A DNA stretch of 64,000 nucleotides from DASQUK01 sp963717085. Its GTDB lineage: Bacteria > Actinomycetota > Acidimicrobiia > Acidimicrobiales > VFJN01. Shown here one piece after another: positions 1 through 9,396 of this stretch. Numbering within the stretch: position 1 is the first letter of the stretch; each line of letters opens with the position of its first letter. A program made the translations under genes and the position numbers. The stretch covers positions 21,477 to 85,476 of the forward strand of contig CAVQVM010000012.1 in NCBI GenBank assembly GCA_963717085.1, written 5' to 3'. The notes beneath the pieces are model-generated. The model was given only the letters and a program-made list of their open reading frames with translations, was not told the DNA's origin and searched no databases.

Positions 1-1832
1 CGCTCGCAGTTCACGTCGCGGGGGAGCTCACCGCCGTTGAACCACTTGAGGGCCCGGACGAAGTCTCCGCAGCGTTCGGTGTCCTCGCGGACGCTCGGTC
101 GGAACCCGACGGCGATGTTGACTGCGGCCATGTCGTACTGGTCGGCGGCGTGGTTGATGTCGCGGGCCACGGTCCAGTACCAGGCGGCGACCTGGGCGCT
201 GGTCGCGGGGGTGGCCGCGAGGTCGGGTTCGGCCTCCAGGTCCAGGCCGAGGTCTGCGCCCGCGGCGCGGTAGTTGAAGTCGCCGGTGAGCTGGATGAAG
301 CCGCGACCCCGGTAGGTGGAGGGGTTGCTGGCCTCGACGGCGTTGGCTCGGAAGTCGCTCTCGTTGTGGATGGTCGCCAGGAAGGCGGCCTTGCGGGCGG
401 GGGTGGTCGCTCCGGCGCGGAGCATGGCTTCGTTCAGCGCCGGGAGCTGGGCTTCGACGGCGGCCTCGTCCGTGAACGGCCCGAAGATCGCGTCCAGGTC
501 GTCGAGCGTGACGACGTCGACCCCGTTCCAGTCGCCGGCGAGCGGCAGCAGGTCGGCCGCGGGCCCCTCGCCGGTCTCGAGGACGGCGGCGCGGCGGGTC
601 GGCTTCCTGAGATCGGGGCCGCTCAGCTCGAACGTCGCCGTTTCCCGCTGGTAGACGCCGACGGTGTCGCGGCCGTCGCCGTCCCAGTCGCCCACCACCG
701 GCACCGCCGCGGCGCCGACGGTGCCGAAGCCGACGGAGGGAAGGTCGCCGCCGGCCTCGTTGCGCAGATGGAACACGCCGTCACGCGCCCGGTAGAGGCC
801 GAAGCTGTCGCGGCCGTCGCCGTCCCAGTCGCCCACGACCGGCAACACGTCAGAGGCACCCGGCCAGCCGAACCGGACGCCGGGCAAGGTCCTGCCCGCG
901 TCGTCGCGCACGACGAACGTGGCGTCGGCCCGGCGGTACAGCCCGACGCTGTCGCGCCCGTCGCCGTTCCAGTCGCCCGCCAGCGGTACCACGTCCGCGT
1001 CGCCGGGCGTACCGAAGCGCACCGGGGCCGCCGTCTTGCCGGCCTCGTCTCGGAGGTGGAAGGTGGCGTCGAGGCGGCGGTAGATGCCGACCGTGTCGGT
1101 CCCGTCGCCATTCCAGTCGCCCGCCACGGGCAGCGTGCTGCCCTCGGGTGCGTGGCCGTACGCGAATGCCGGCAACGCCGATCCACCCTCGATGCGCAGC
1201 TCGGTGCTGGCCCGGGACCGCCGGTACAGGCCCACCGCGTCCGCGCCGCCCCCCACCTGGCCCGGCGCCCAGCGGCTGATGAACCCGAACGGGTCCACTG
1301 TGCAGGGCTCACTGCTCGACAGCTCGCCACACCGATTGATCTGGAAATGGATGTGCGACGGCGTCGTCCGCGCGTTGCCCGTGTGGCCCACCCGGCCGAT
1401 CAGCTGGCCCCGCCCCACCCGCTGGCCCGCGGTCACGTAGTTCGCCGAGTTGTGGGCGTACCAGTAGGCCACGCCTGAGTCACCCACCAGCCAGATGCTC
1501 AGGCCCCCGTTGCTGTCGTCGGTCCCGTCGACCTTGGCGATCACACCTGGCTCGACGGCGACGATCGGGGCGCCCTCGGGCGCGAAGATGTCGTTGCCCT
1601 TGTGCTTTCGCCGGCAGCCGTCCCGACAGGCGTGCCAGTCGTCCGAGAACGACGCCTCGTACGGCGCGGCCACCGGGAACGAATTGATCGGCGGAACGAC
1701 CGCTGCGTCCGGCAGAGGCTCCGGGTCCGGAGGCGCCGCGCTTGCCGGCGAGGGCAGCAGCGACGCACCCAGGCCGGCGAGGACCAGGGCAGTGGCGAAC
1801 GCCCGCGCGGTCACCCTCGACGCCAACTGCAC
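1..1832 (-). CDS. Secreted M23 peptidase / WNGDG-repeat / GH19-like cell-wall hydrolase (3' end cut off)
   Basis: Predicted exported peptidoglycan-active enzyme. The GTG start at 1832 opens a signal peptide ending near PASA (about residue 33). An M23 (LytM-like) domain follows, with an HKGND zinc motif near residue 76 and HIHFQINRC near residue 159. About five repeats of roughly 50 residues carry DW(N/D)GDGxDxxGxY, like FG-GAP/VCBS-type repeats. The C-terminal part resembles a GH19 chitinase/lysozyme-like domain, with TIHNESDF (candidate catalytic Glu) and GRGFIQLTG followed by an NY pair. At least 610 codons are present and the frame runs off the left edge, so the stop is not seen. Combining a metallo-endopeptidase and a glycosidase-like fold suggests two bond types in the wall are cut, or one domain binds. 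Domain names come from motifs read by eye. Confidence 0.8.
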   Translation of the reverse strand, partial: MQLASRVTARAFATALVLAGLGASLLPSPASAAPPDPEPLPDAAVVPPINSFPVAAPYEASFSDDWHACRDGCRRKHKGNDIFAPEGAPIVAVEPGVIAKVDGTDDSNGGLSIWLVGDSGVAYWYAHNSANYVTAGQRVGRGQLIGRVGHTGNARTTPSHIHFQINRCGELSSSEPCTVDPFGFISRWAPGQVGGGADAVGLYRRSRASTELRIEGGSALPAFAYGHAPEGSTLPVAGDWNGDGTDTVGIYRRLDATFHLRDEAGKTAAPVRFGTPGDADVVPLAGDWNGDGRDSVGLYRRADATFVVRDDAGRTLPGVRFGWPGASDVLPVVGDWDGDGRDSFGLYRARDGVFHLRNEAGGDLPSVGFGTVGAAAVPVVGDWDGDGRDTVGVYQRETATFELSGPDLRKPTRRAAVLETGEGPAADLLPLAGDWNGVDVVTLDDLDAIFGPFTDEAAVEAQLPALNEAMLRAGATTPARKAAFLATIHNESDFRANAVEASNPSTYRGRGFIQLTGDFNYRAAGADLGLDLEAEPDLAATPATSAQVAAWYWTVARDINHAADQYDMAAVNIAVGFRPSVREDTERCGDFVRALKWFNGGELPRDVNCE

Positions 1833-2042
1833 GCCCAGCAGGCTAGGGCAACGGGACCCACCGATGAAGCGCGTCCCGGTCAACGATGGGCAAACGCTCG
1901 TCGTGCGCCGCCATGAACGCCGAGTGTGCGGGGACCATCGAGAGCGCTAAATCGCCGTCCGTGACACGCGGTGGCACGGACCGGACGGCCGCGTCACGCC
2001 CCTATGGATGAGCCCGCCGTCGGCCCCGGAGGCGACCGAACC

Positions 2043-2438
2043 ATGACCGAGTTGCACCCCAACGTCACGACCTACCTGCAGGCGATCGACGCCTTCAATC
2101 GCGACGACCTCGCCGCCGTCCATGACCACGTGCGCAGCGACGTCGTGTACCGGATCCCGGGCCGCAGCCCTGTCGCCGGCGAATTCCATGGCATCGACGG
2201 CTTCGCCGAGATCCTGCGCCGGTTGCGGGACGAGTCGGGCGGGACGATCGCGCTCGAGCCCCTGACCGTGCTGGCCGACGACCAGAACCTCATCGCCCGC
2301 TGCCGCGTGACCGCGGACCGCGGTGGGAGGCGCCTAGACACCGAGAACTGCTATGCGTTCCGCTTCGTCGACGGCAAGCTCGCCGAGGGGACCGTGTTCG
2401 TCTCCGATCCCCATCACGTCGACGAGTTCTGGTCCTGA
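2043..2438 (+). CDS. SnoaL-like / NTF2-fold protein
   Basis: A 131-residue protein with the SnoaL/ketosteroid-isomerase-like pattern: an N-terminal helix (YLQAIDAFNRDDLAAV), then VVYRIPG, the EFHGIDGFAEIL segment and a C-terminal FRFVDGKLAEGTVFVSDP strand pair. Members of this fold are small alpha+beta cones acting as isomerases, cyclases or unknown binding proteins, so the substrate cannot be inferred. The start at 2043 (MTELHP) was chosen because the fold begins there; an in-frame upstream ATG at 1971 would add a disordered 24-residue head. It stands alone, divergent from the wall hydrolase. Confidence 0.7.
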   Translation: MTELHPNVTTYLQAIDAFNRDDLAAVHDHVRSDVVYRIPGRSPVAGEFHGIDGFAEILRRLRDESGGTIALEPLTVLADDQNLIARCRVTADRGGRRLDTENCYAFRFVDGKLAEGTVFVSDPHHVDEFWS

Positions 2439-2568
2439 CGGACGGCCCTCAGCTCGCGGTCGACGAGACCCTGCGCCCACGGGTCGAAGATCGCCGCACG
2501 AGCAGCTGCTCGTAGGCATCCGCGCTCGAGCCCGTGAGCTGCCAGCCGTGCTCGAGGTCGCGCGCGGC

Positions 2569-3825
2569 TCACTGCTGCCGGCCCGCGATGTGCTCGACGA
2601 TGTGGGCGGCGTCGGCGCCGACACCGGCGAAGACTGCGGATGGCTGCGAGTGCAGCCACGGCAGTCCTACCGCGTACAGGCCAGGGTGGGTGGTGACTCC
2701 CCGCGTGTGGCGGGGGTAGCCCCACTCGTCCAACACCGGAAGGTCGACCCACCCGAAGTCGAGGCGGTACCCCGTTGCCCAGACGACGGCGCCGATGCCG
2801 GTTGCGTCGAGGTCGAGCTCGGTCGCCGTGGTCGGCGTGAAGTCGTCGGGCGCAGGCCGGTCGTCGGGCGGTGCACCGATGCCGGCTGCGGCGTCGTAGG
2901 CGTCGAACAGCGGGCGGAAGCGCTCGTCGAACCAGCGGTCGGCGAAGGCCAGCCGGTCGGCGAGATCGTCGCTGAACCGCACCGTCCTGCCCGCCGCCGA
3001 CTCGAGACGTCCGTACAGGCGCATGCCACGGTGGGCGAACTCACGTAGGTCGATGTCGTGACCCCCGTCCTTGCCCGACACCTGGGGCTGGCAGGCGAAG
3101 CGCGCCGCGGGGGACGGCAGGTCGTCGACCGTCGGGACGGGGATCCCATGATCGGCGCCGTGCTGGAAGACCTGGACCAGCCACCAAGCGATGTCGCGGC
3201 CCCGGTAGCGGCGCGGTGCCCGGGGACACATCGACACCGCGATGTGCACGTCGCGACCGGCCTGGTGCAGCTCCTCTGCGATCTGCACGCCGGACTGCCC
3301 GGAGCCCACGACCAGCACGGCCCCATCGGCGAGCTGGTCCGGCCGGCGGTAATCGCGCGAGTGCACCTGTTGGATGGAGCCGGCCAGTCCCTCGGCTGCC
3401 GCCGGCACCTTGGGCTGCGGGTAGGGCCCGGTCGCCAGCACGACGTTGCGGGCCCGGACGGTGGCGGCGCCGGTCTGCGCCTCCAGGTGGCCGTTCGAGG
3501 CCGACAGGCGATCCACGCCGGTACCGAGCCGCACGGGCGCGTCGACCGTCTGCGCGTAGCGGTGGATGTGGGCCACCACGTCGTCGCGCGCCATGAACCC
3601 ATCTGGGTCGGGCCCGTCGTACGGCATGCCGGGCAGCATCAGGGTGAAGTTCGGCGCGACGAGGCAGAAGCTGTCCCACCGGTCCAGCCAGGCACCGCCC
3701 AGCTGTTCGCGGCGGTCAAGGACCATGTGGTCGACGCCCGCCTGCGTCAGCCAGTAGCTCGTGGCCAGGCCGGCCTGCCCGGCCCCGATCACGAGGGTGT
3801 CGATGATCTCGATGTTTTCGGCCAT
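2569..3825 (-). CDS. CzcO-type FAD/NAD(P)-dependent oxidoreductase
   Basis: A 418-residue flavoprotein of the group often annotated as CzcO or flavin-containing monooxygenase. The N-terminal FAD-binding motif GAGQAGL is at about residues 18-24, a second dinucleotide-binding motif GSGQSG lies mid-protein, and an ATGYR segment sits in the C-terminal third, as in Baeyer-Villiger and N-hydroxylating monooxygenase relatives. The protein is soluble with no signal peptide. It is divergent from the ABC transporter genes and convergent with the SnoaL-like gene. The substrate is unknown; the historical link to potassium transport in this family name has no support here. Confidence 0.8.
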   Translation of the reverse strand: MAENIEIIDTLVIGAGQAGLATSYWLTQAGVDHMVLDRREQLGGAWLDRWDSFCLVAPNFTLMLPGMPYDGPDPDGFMARDDVVAHIHRYAQTVDAPVRLGTGVDRLSASNGHLEAQTGAATVRARNVVLATGPYPQPKVPAAAEGLAGSIQQVHSRDYRRPDQLADGAVLVVGSGQSGVQIAEELHQAGRDVHIAVSMCPRAPRRYRGRDIAWWLVQVFQHGADHGIPVPTVDDLPSPAARFACQPQVSGKDGGHDIDLREFAHRGMRLYGRLESAAGRTVRFSDDLADRLAFADRWFDERFRPLFDAYDAAAGIGAPPDDRPAPDDFTPTTATELDLDATGIGAVVWATGYRLDFGWVDLPVLDEWGYPRHTRGVTTHPGLYAVGLPWLHSQPSAVFAGVGADAAHIVEHIAGRQQ

Positions 3826-3963
3826 ACCGGCAGGGCGTGACGCGCCGTGCCACGCAACGGCACAAGTGGGGGCGGCGCCAGCGCCGGGGTGGGGCTACCC
3901 CCACCGGGAAGACGCCGGGGCGCTCCATTCACGCTCCGCGGGTTCGTCCGTACCGTCGACAAC

Positions 3964-4743
3964 ATGACGGCAAGCGACGTGATGACCACAACGACGGCCG
4001 GGTTGGGCGCGTCCTCCGCCCCCATCGCGGTCCGTGCCGAAGAGGCGGTGAAGGTGTACGGCAAGGGTGCGACGGCGGTGCGCGCCCTCGACGGCGTGAG
4101 CCTGGCCCTGCCGGCCGGGCGCTTCACCGCCATCATGGGACCCTCGGGGTCGGGCAAGTCGACCCTCATGCACTGCCTGGCGGGGCTCGACACGCTCACG
4201 GTGGGCCGGGCGTTCATCGGCGAGGTCGACCTCGGCCGGCTCTCGGAGAAGCAGCTGACCCGGCTGCGCCGCGACCACGTCGGCTTCGTGTTCCAGACGT
4301 TCAACCTCATCCCGATGCTCAGCGCAGGGGAGAACATCACCCTGCCGCTGGACCTGGCGGGAAGGAAGATCGACAAGCGCTGGCTCCGCAGTCTCGTCGA
4401 GACCGTCGGGCTCGGCGACCGGCTCAAGCACCGTCCTTCCGAGCTGTCGGGCGGCCAGCAGCAGCGCGTGGCCGTGGCCCGCGCCCTGGCCAGTCGGCCC
4501 TCGGTGATCTTCGCCGACGAGCCCACCGGCAACCTCGACTCCAGGAGCGGCGGCGAGATCCTCGCGTTCCTGCGGCGGGCGGTCGACGAGCTCGGCCAGA
4601 CCATCGTGATGGTCACCCACGATCCGACGGCGGCGGCCCACGCCGACGCCGTCTTGTTCCTGGCCGACGGCCGCGTCGTCGACCAGATGCCGGCCCCCAC
4701 CGCCGAGCGCGTGCTCGAGCGCCTGAAGGCGTTCGGGAGCTGA
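3964..4743 (+). CDS. ABC transporter ATP-binding protein (LolD/MacB type)
   Basis: A 259-residue ATPase with Walker A GPSGSGKST, Q-loop VFQTFNLIP, signature LSGGQQQR, Walker B VIFADEPTGNLD and an H-loop in MVTHDP. The pattern TGNLDS and the size match the LolD/MacB/SalX group, which pairs with FtsX-domain permeases. The start at 3964 was chosen over upstream in-frame ATGs because it gives the usual short head. The permease starts 5 bp after the stop, so the two are almost certainly co-transcribed and form one membrane complex, probably an exporter or lipid/lipoprotein-handling machine. Confidence 0.93.
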   Translation: MTASDVMTTTTAGLGASSAPIAVRAEEAVKVYGKGATAVRALDGVSLALPAGRFTAIMGPSGSGKSTLMHCLAGLDTLTVGRAFIGEVDLGRLSEKQLTRLRRDHVGFVFQTFNLIPMLSAGENITLPLDLAGRKIDKRWLRSLVETVGLGDRLKHRPSELSGGQQQRVAVARALASRPSVIFADEPTGNLDSRSGGEILAFLRRAVDELGQTIVMVTHDPTAAAHADAVLFLADGRVVDQMPAPTAERVLERLKAFGS

Positions 4744-4748
4744 TCGTC

Positions 4749-7295
4749 ATGTGGAGGACCACGATCAAGAGCATCGGCGCCCACAAGCGGCGCCTGCTCG
4801 CCACCAGCTCGGCCGTCGTGCTGGGCGTGGCGTTCCTGTCGGGCACCCTCGTGCTCGGCGACACGATGGAGACCGGCTTCGGCGACATGTACGGCGAGGC
4901 CAACGCCGGCACCGACGCGATCGTGCGCAGCAACACCGAGGTCCGCTACGACGACATCCGCGAACGCGGCCTGCTCGATGCCTCCGTCGTCGACGACGTC
5001 GCCGCGGTCGACGGCGTCGCCACGGCCGTACCCGAGATCTCCGGGATCGGTCAGATCGTCGGATCTGACGGCGATCCGCTCGGGGGCAACGGTCCCCCCA
5101 CCCAGGCCGGGAACTGGATCGCGGATCCCGAGATCAACCCCTGGCGGATCGCGGACGGCCACACCCCCGAGAGGCCCGGCGAGGTGGTCATCGACAAGGC
5201 CTCGGCCGACGGGGGCGATCTGGAGGTCGGCGACGCCACCACCATTCGCACCCCCGAGCCCGTCGACGTGACCGTCGTCGGGATCGCCACCTTTGGCGAC
5301 GCCGGCGCCGACAGTGCCGGCCCGCAGACCTACGCGGCCTTCACCACCGAGTTCGCCCAGCAGGTCCTGCTGCCGGAACCGGGCCGCATCTCCGACGTCC
5401 TGGTGGTGGCCGACGACGGCGTGACCCAGCAGGAGCTGGTCGATCAGCTGGAGCCGGCCCTGCCCGACGGGTCCGAGGCCCTCTCCGGGGCCGCACTCAC
5501 CGACGAGCAACAGTCCGAGCTCGAGGGCGACTTCCTCGGGTTCTTCAAGGCGTTCCTGCTGGTGTTCGCCGGGATCGCCCTGGTGGTCGCCACGTTCAGC
5601 ATCTACAACACCTTCTCGATCCTGGTGGCCCAGCGCACCCGGGAGTCGGCCCTGCTGCGGGCCCTGGGGGCGTCGCGCCGCCAGGTGCTCGGCTCCACGG
5701 TGGCCGAAGCGCTGGTGGTCGGCGTGCTGGCGTCGGCCATCGGGGTGGCCGCCGGCGTGGGACTGGCCGGCGGCCTGAGCGCCCTCAGCGAGTCGGCAGG
5801 CTTCGCGGTGGCCGGAACCGCCCTGGTGGTGGAGACGTCGGCCCTCGTGCTGGCGGCCGTCGTCGGCGTGGTGGTCACGCTGGTCGCCAGCGTCGCACCG
5901 GCCGTCAAGGCATCGCGGGTCGCGCCCCTGGCCGCCCTGCGGGACGTCGCCATCGACCGGTCGGGCGCCTCCTGGGTACGCGGCCTCCTGGGTGTGGTGG
6001 TCGCCGGCACCGGCATCGCCGCCACCATCGGCGGCACCGCCGGCTCCGGCTCGCTGGCCCTGACCGGCCTGGGTGGGCTCCTGGTGGTTGTCGGCTTCGT
6101 GCTCCTCGGCGCCGTGGTGGCCCGTCCCGTCGCCGGTGTCCTGGGCGGGCCGCTGACGTTGCGGCGGGGGATGAGCGGTTCGCTGGCGCGGCGCAACGCC
6201 ATGCGCAACCCCCGCCGCACCGCCGGCACGGCGTCGGCGTTGATGGTCGGCGTCGCCGTCGTCACGCTGTTCACCGTGGTGGCGGCGTCCGTCAAGCAGT
6301 CGATCGACGACACCGTGTCGGAGCAGTTCGCGGGCGACCTGGTGATCGCGCAGACGGACTTCAGCGGCGCCGGGCTCACCCCCGAGCTGGAGCCCGCCGT
6401 CGGTGCCCTCCCCGAGGTCGACGTGGCCACAGGGATGGGCATCGCGCCCGTGGCGGTCGACGGCGACGACACCGTGGCGTCGGTGATCGACCCGGCGTCG
6501 TTCGGGCGGGTCCTCGACGTGGACGTCTCGCAGGGGTCCATCGACGACTTGGGCGACCGGGAGGTGGCGCTGTTCGCCGACTATGCGTCGGACCATGGCC
6601 TCGCTCTCGGCGATGCGTTGCCCGTGTCGTACGCGGACGGCGCCACCGACGAGCTCACGGTCGGGGCGATCTTCGACAATGACGAGCTGGTGGACGACGT
6701 GGTCCTGCCCGAGGCGACGTATGCGCCGCACGCGGCGAGCCGCGCCAGCGACGTGGTGCTGCTCATCGACCTGGTCGACGGCGTGTCGACCGCCGACGGG
6801 GAGGCCGCGATCCAGCCGGTCGCCGACCGGTTCGGGGCGCCCGACGTGCAGGACCGCCAGGAGTACGTCGACTCGGTTGCCGCCGAGGTCGACCAGATCC
6901 TGACCGTCATCTACGTGCTGCTGGTCATGGCCATCGTGATCGCCCTCATGGGCATCGCCAACACGCTGTCGCTTTCGATCCACGAGCGGACCCGCGAGCT
7001 GGGGCTGCTCCGGGCCGTGGGGCAGAGCCGGCGGCAGCTGCGCCGGATGGTGCGCGGCGAGGCGCTGGTGGTGGCCCTGTTCGGCACCGTCGGCGGGCTC
7101 GGCCTGGGGACCTTCCTGGGCTGGGCGATGGTGAAGACGATCGAGGCCGCAGAGGGACTGGGGGCATTCGCGGTCCCGGCCGGGCAGCTCGCCGTGGTGG
7201 TGGCCCTCGGCGCCATCGTCGGGGTGGTCGCGGCGGTCCGCCCCGCACGCCGGGCCGCCAGGCTCGACGTCCTCCAGGCGATCGCAACGGACTAG
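4749..7295 (+). CDS. FtsX-domain ABC transporter permease
   Basis: An 848-residue membrane protein. It has one transmembrane helix near residues 15-40, a large extracytoplasmic MacB-like domain (about 45-250), three helices with a QRTRESALLRALGASRRQ FtsX motif, a second four-helix set, a second external domain and a final FtsX motif (ERTRELGLLRAVGQSRRQ) followed by the last helices. This is the duplicated FtsX architecture of actinobacterial permeases that pair with the LolD-type ATPase immediately upstream. The cargo is not identifiable. The start ATG at 4749 follows the ATPase stop by 5 bp; the longer open frame upstream merely shadows the ATPase gene. Confidence 0.92.
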   Translation: MWRTTIKSIGAHKRRLLATSSAVVLGVAFLSGTLVLGDTMETGFGDMYGEANAGTDAIVRSNTEVRYDDIRERGLLDASVVDDVAAVDGVATAVPEISGIGQIVGSDGDPLGGNGPPTQAGNWIADPEINPWRIADGHTPERPGEVVIDKASADGGDLEVGDATTIRTPEPVDVTVVGIATFGDAGADSAGPQTYAAFTTEFAQQVLLPEPGRISDVLVVADDGVTQQELVDQLEPALPDGSEALSGAALTDEQQSELEGDFLGFFKAFLLVFAGIALVVATFSIYNTFSILVAQRTRESALLRALGASRRQVLGSTVAEALVVGVLASAIGVAAGVGLAGGLSALSESAGFAVAGTALVVETSALVLAAVVGVVVTLVASVAPAVKASRVAPLAALRDVAIDRSGASWVRGLLGVVVAGTGIAATIGGTAGSGSLALTGLGGLLVVVGFVLLGAVVARPVAGVLGGPLTLRRGMSGSLARRNAMRNPRRTAGTASALMVGVAVVTLFTVVAASVKQSIDDTVSEQFAGDLVIAQTDFSGAGLTPELEPAVGALPEVDVATGMGIAPVAVDGDDTVASVIDPASFGRVLDVDVSQGSIDDLGDREVALFADYASDHGLALGDALPVSYADGATDELTVGAIFDNDELVDDVVLPEATYAPHAASRASDVVLLIDLVDGVSTADGEAAIQPVADRFGAPDVQDRQEYVDSVAAEVDQILTVIYVLLVMAIVIALMGIANTLSLSIHERTRELGLLRAVGQSRRQLRRMVRGEALVVALFGTVGGLGLGTFLGWAMVKTIEAAEGLGAFAVPAGQLAVVVALGAIVGVVAAVRPARRAARLDVLQAIATD

Positions 7296-7313
7296 CGAGC
7301 GGTCGCCTGATCG

Positions 7314-7371
7314 CCCGGTGGTCTCCCAACCCGCCACCGGGCCCCGGAGCCCCCTTCCCCGGGGGCTCCGG
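7314..7371 (+). terminator. Tandem hairpins after the ABC permease
   Basis: Two perfect inverted repeats lie just downstream of the permease stop. An 8-bp stem (7314-7321 with 7334-7341) is followed by an 11-bp stem (7344-7354 with 7361-7371, loop TTCCCC). No T-tract follows, so this is a U-less terminator candidate. It sits between the plus-strand ABC operon and the convergent DUF2207 gene and could serve both strands. The rest of 7296-7530 shows no gene. Confidence 0.5.
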
Positions 7372-7530
7372 CGCGTCCGGGCCGCGGGCTCTGCCTTGCG
7401 GGGTGGGGACGTGCCGGGCCGTACGCGTTCCGGCGTTCGGATGTGCCGGAATTCGGCGCCTTGGGACGCCGGTTCGGCTGCGGGCGGGTTGCTTGCGGGC
7501 GCGGCGCGTTGCCTCGCCGCCAGCCGGCCG

Positions 7531-9342
7531 CTACCAGCTGCCGCCGCCGCCCCCTCCGGCACCGCCGCCTACGCCGCCGCCGCCGAAGCCACCGCCGCCG
7601 AAGCCACCGCCGCCGCTCGACGACGGCGCCGTGGCCGCCGACGTGGTGGACGCCAGCAGCAACGGGGCCATGTAGGCGTACGACAGGCCAGCCGTCTCGG
7701 GCGCGATCGAAGCCCCCGACACCGCCCGCTGCCAGCGGTCGATCTCGCCCACCGCCACCGCCCAGGCCGTGTACTCCCGCAGCACCCCGCGCTTGGCGGC
7801 CTCCTCGGCGTGGTAGGCCTCCGACCCCGCCAGGAACCGTCGGAACGACTCGACCCGGAGCCAGGCGGCCGAGCCCGCCGGGGTGCGGACCCGTAGCTCC
7901 CAGGCCCGCAGCGCCGCCGCCAGCCCGGCGCCGGCCACGGCGCCGCCGGCCGCTGCCAGGACCAGCCATGCCGGCCCCCTTTGGTTGGCCAGCCAGCCGC
8001 CGGCGGCCGCACCCAGAGCCCCCACCACCCCGCCGATGATGCCTAGCACCCGGGCCGTCACCTTGCGGGTGCCGCCGGCTGGATCCCACATCCCGCTGGT
8101 GTCGCGCCAGGCCAGCAGCTGTCCCTGGAGGTGCTGCCAGGCACGGGCGAAATTCGAGTCGTAGCTGCCCAGATCGACTTCGTCGCGGCCGGCAAAGGCG
8201 GTGTCGAGGATGGCGGCGACATCGGGAGTGCCGTGTCCGGTACGGACGAGGCGGAGATCATCGCCGCCGCTCCCCGGCATCCAGGTACCGCCGGCCCCGC
8301 CGATGCTGGCTCCGTTGCCGCCGATGTCGACGGTGCCGTCGATAGCCATCTGGATCAGCCATGCCACCTTGTGCTCGGGCCGGACCTCCTCGGTCAGCAC
8401 GATGCCGCCGTGCGGGGGATCGAGCTCCGCCGGCGGCGCGAACTCGGTGGTGGCCATGGCCTCGAGCTCCTTCTGGTCGACGCGTGTCCAGCTCGTCGAC
8501 GCGTCCGCCCCGGCCCAGGCGGCGTCGGCCGGCCCTCCGGCGCCCACACGCTCGCGTCCGGCGCGCCGGACCAGCCACGCCGTCGATCCCCCCGCCAGCA
8601 GCGCCCCGGCGGCGGCTGTGCCCGCGGGCGGCGCAAGCCCCGTTCCGGGGTCGTCGGGCGGCGTGGCCGGCGGTTCGGGCGCCGCCGGTGGCGACGCGAG
8701 GTCGCTCCCCGTCCGGGCCTCGATCGACACGCCTTCGCCGGCGTCGAGGCCCTCCACCGTGGTCACCAGGTGACCAGGTGCGACTTCCCGGACCGCGCAG
8801 CCGCCCTGCGAGCCGGTGACGCCCTTCGAGCAGGTGGCGTCGAGCAGCTCGAACCGGGCGACCACGTGGATCTCCGCTTCCTCGATGGGGACCTCCCAGC
8901 TGACTCCGACCGCCTCCCAGTCCAGGGTCGTTCCCCGGGTCACCCCGGGCAGCGGGTAATCGATCTGGTAGCGGTGGCGGCCCGAGACGGTGACGTTGGG
9001 GTCGCCGATCCGGATCCTGGCGCCCTCACGGCCCTCGATTGCCTCGGGCGTCACCTGGATGGCGTCGGGGGCGTCGGGCGAGTCGACGGTGATGGCTGCC
9101 TCCGGTGAGAGGTCCGGCACGTCGCGGAAGATGCCGTGCTTCTCACTGAGGGCGCCGAAGTTGTAGTCGATCACCTCGGTGATCTGGGCCGAACCATCGT
9201 CGGCCAGCTCCGCGGACGTCCACAGGCGTTCGACCCGCTCGGTGTCGCCCGCGACGGCACCGACCAGCGCCGCTGCGCCGATGACCACGCTGCCACCGGC
9301 GATGAGCGCCGTGTCGAGCCTGCGCCGGCTGGTCGTCTGCAT
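7531..9342 (-). CDS. DUF2207 membrane protein with Gly-rich tail
   Basis: A 603-residue protein of the DUF2207 family (YpmT-like predicted membrane proteins). It has an N-terminal helix (about residues 12-30), an extracytoplasmic domain with the typical start (ITEVIDYNFG, then HGIFRDVPDL), a transmembrane helix near residue 240, a cytoplasmic part, two more helices around residues 430-470, and a C-terminal tail of GGGGFGGGG-type repeats ending in SW. The Gly-rich tail is a hallmark of the family. The function is unknown. Two hairpins beyond the stop (7314-7371) separate it from the convergent ABC permease. Confidence 0.85.
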   Translation of the reverse strand: MQTTSRRRLDTALIAGGSVVIGAAALVGAVAGDTERVERLWTSAELADDGSAQITEVIDYNFGALSEKHGIFRDVPDLSPEAAITVDSPDAPDAIQVTPEAIEGREGARIRIGDPNVTVSGRHRYQIDYPLPGVTRGTTLDWEAVGVSWEVPIEEAEIHVVARFELLDATCSKGVTGSQGGCAVREVAPGHLVTTVEGLDAGEGVSIEARTGSDLASPPAAPEPPATPPDDPGTGLAPPAGTAAAGALLAGGSTAWLVRRAGRERVGAGGPADAAWAGADASTSWTRVDQKELEAMATTEFAPPAELDPPHGGIVLTEEVRPEHKVAWLIQMAIDGTVDIGGNGASIGGAGGTWMPGSGGDDLRLVRTGHGTPDVAAILDTAFAGRDEVDLGSYDSNFARAWQHLQGQLLAWRDTSGMWDPAGGTRKVTARVLGIIGGVVGALGAAAGGWLANQRGPAWLVLAAAGGAVAGAGLAAALRAWELRVRTPAGSAAWLRVESFRRFLAGSEAYHAEEAAKRGVLREYTAWAVAVGEIDRWQRAVSGASIAPETAGLSYAYMAPLLLASTTSAATAPSSSGGGGFGGGGFGGGGVGGGAGGGGGGSW

Positions 9343-9396
9343 CGCGCTCGAAGGTAGCTCCCGCCCCCCGGCGGGATGACAGCGGCGTGCGCGGAA

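Noticed and set aside
150..1478. A 442-codon plus-strand frame at the left edge
   Set aside because: It is a shadow of the minus-strand wall hydrolase, whose repeats create long open antisense frames.
3789..7562. A 1257-codon minus-strand open frame opposite the ABC permease
   Set aside because: Composition is Arg/Gly/Asp/His-rich without domains, and the plus strand encodes a clear FtsX permease. It is the usual antisense shadow in very GC-rich DNA.
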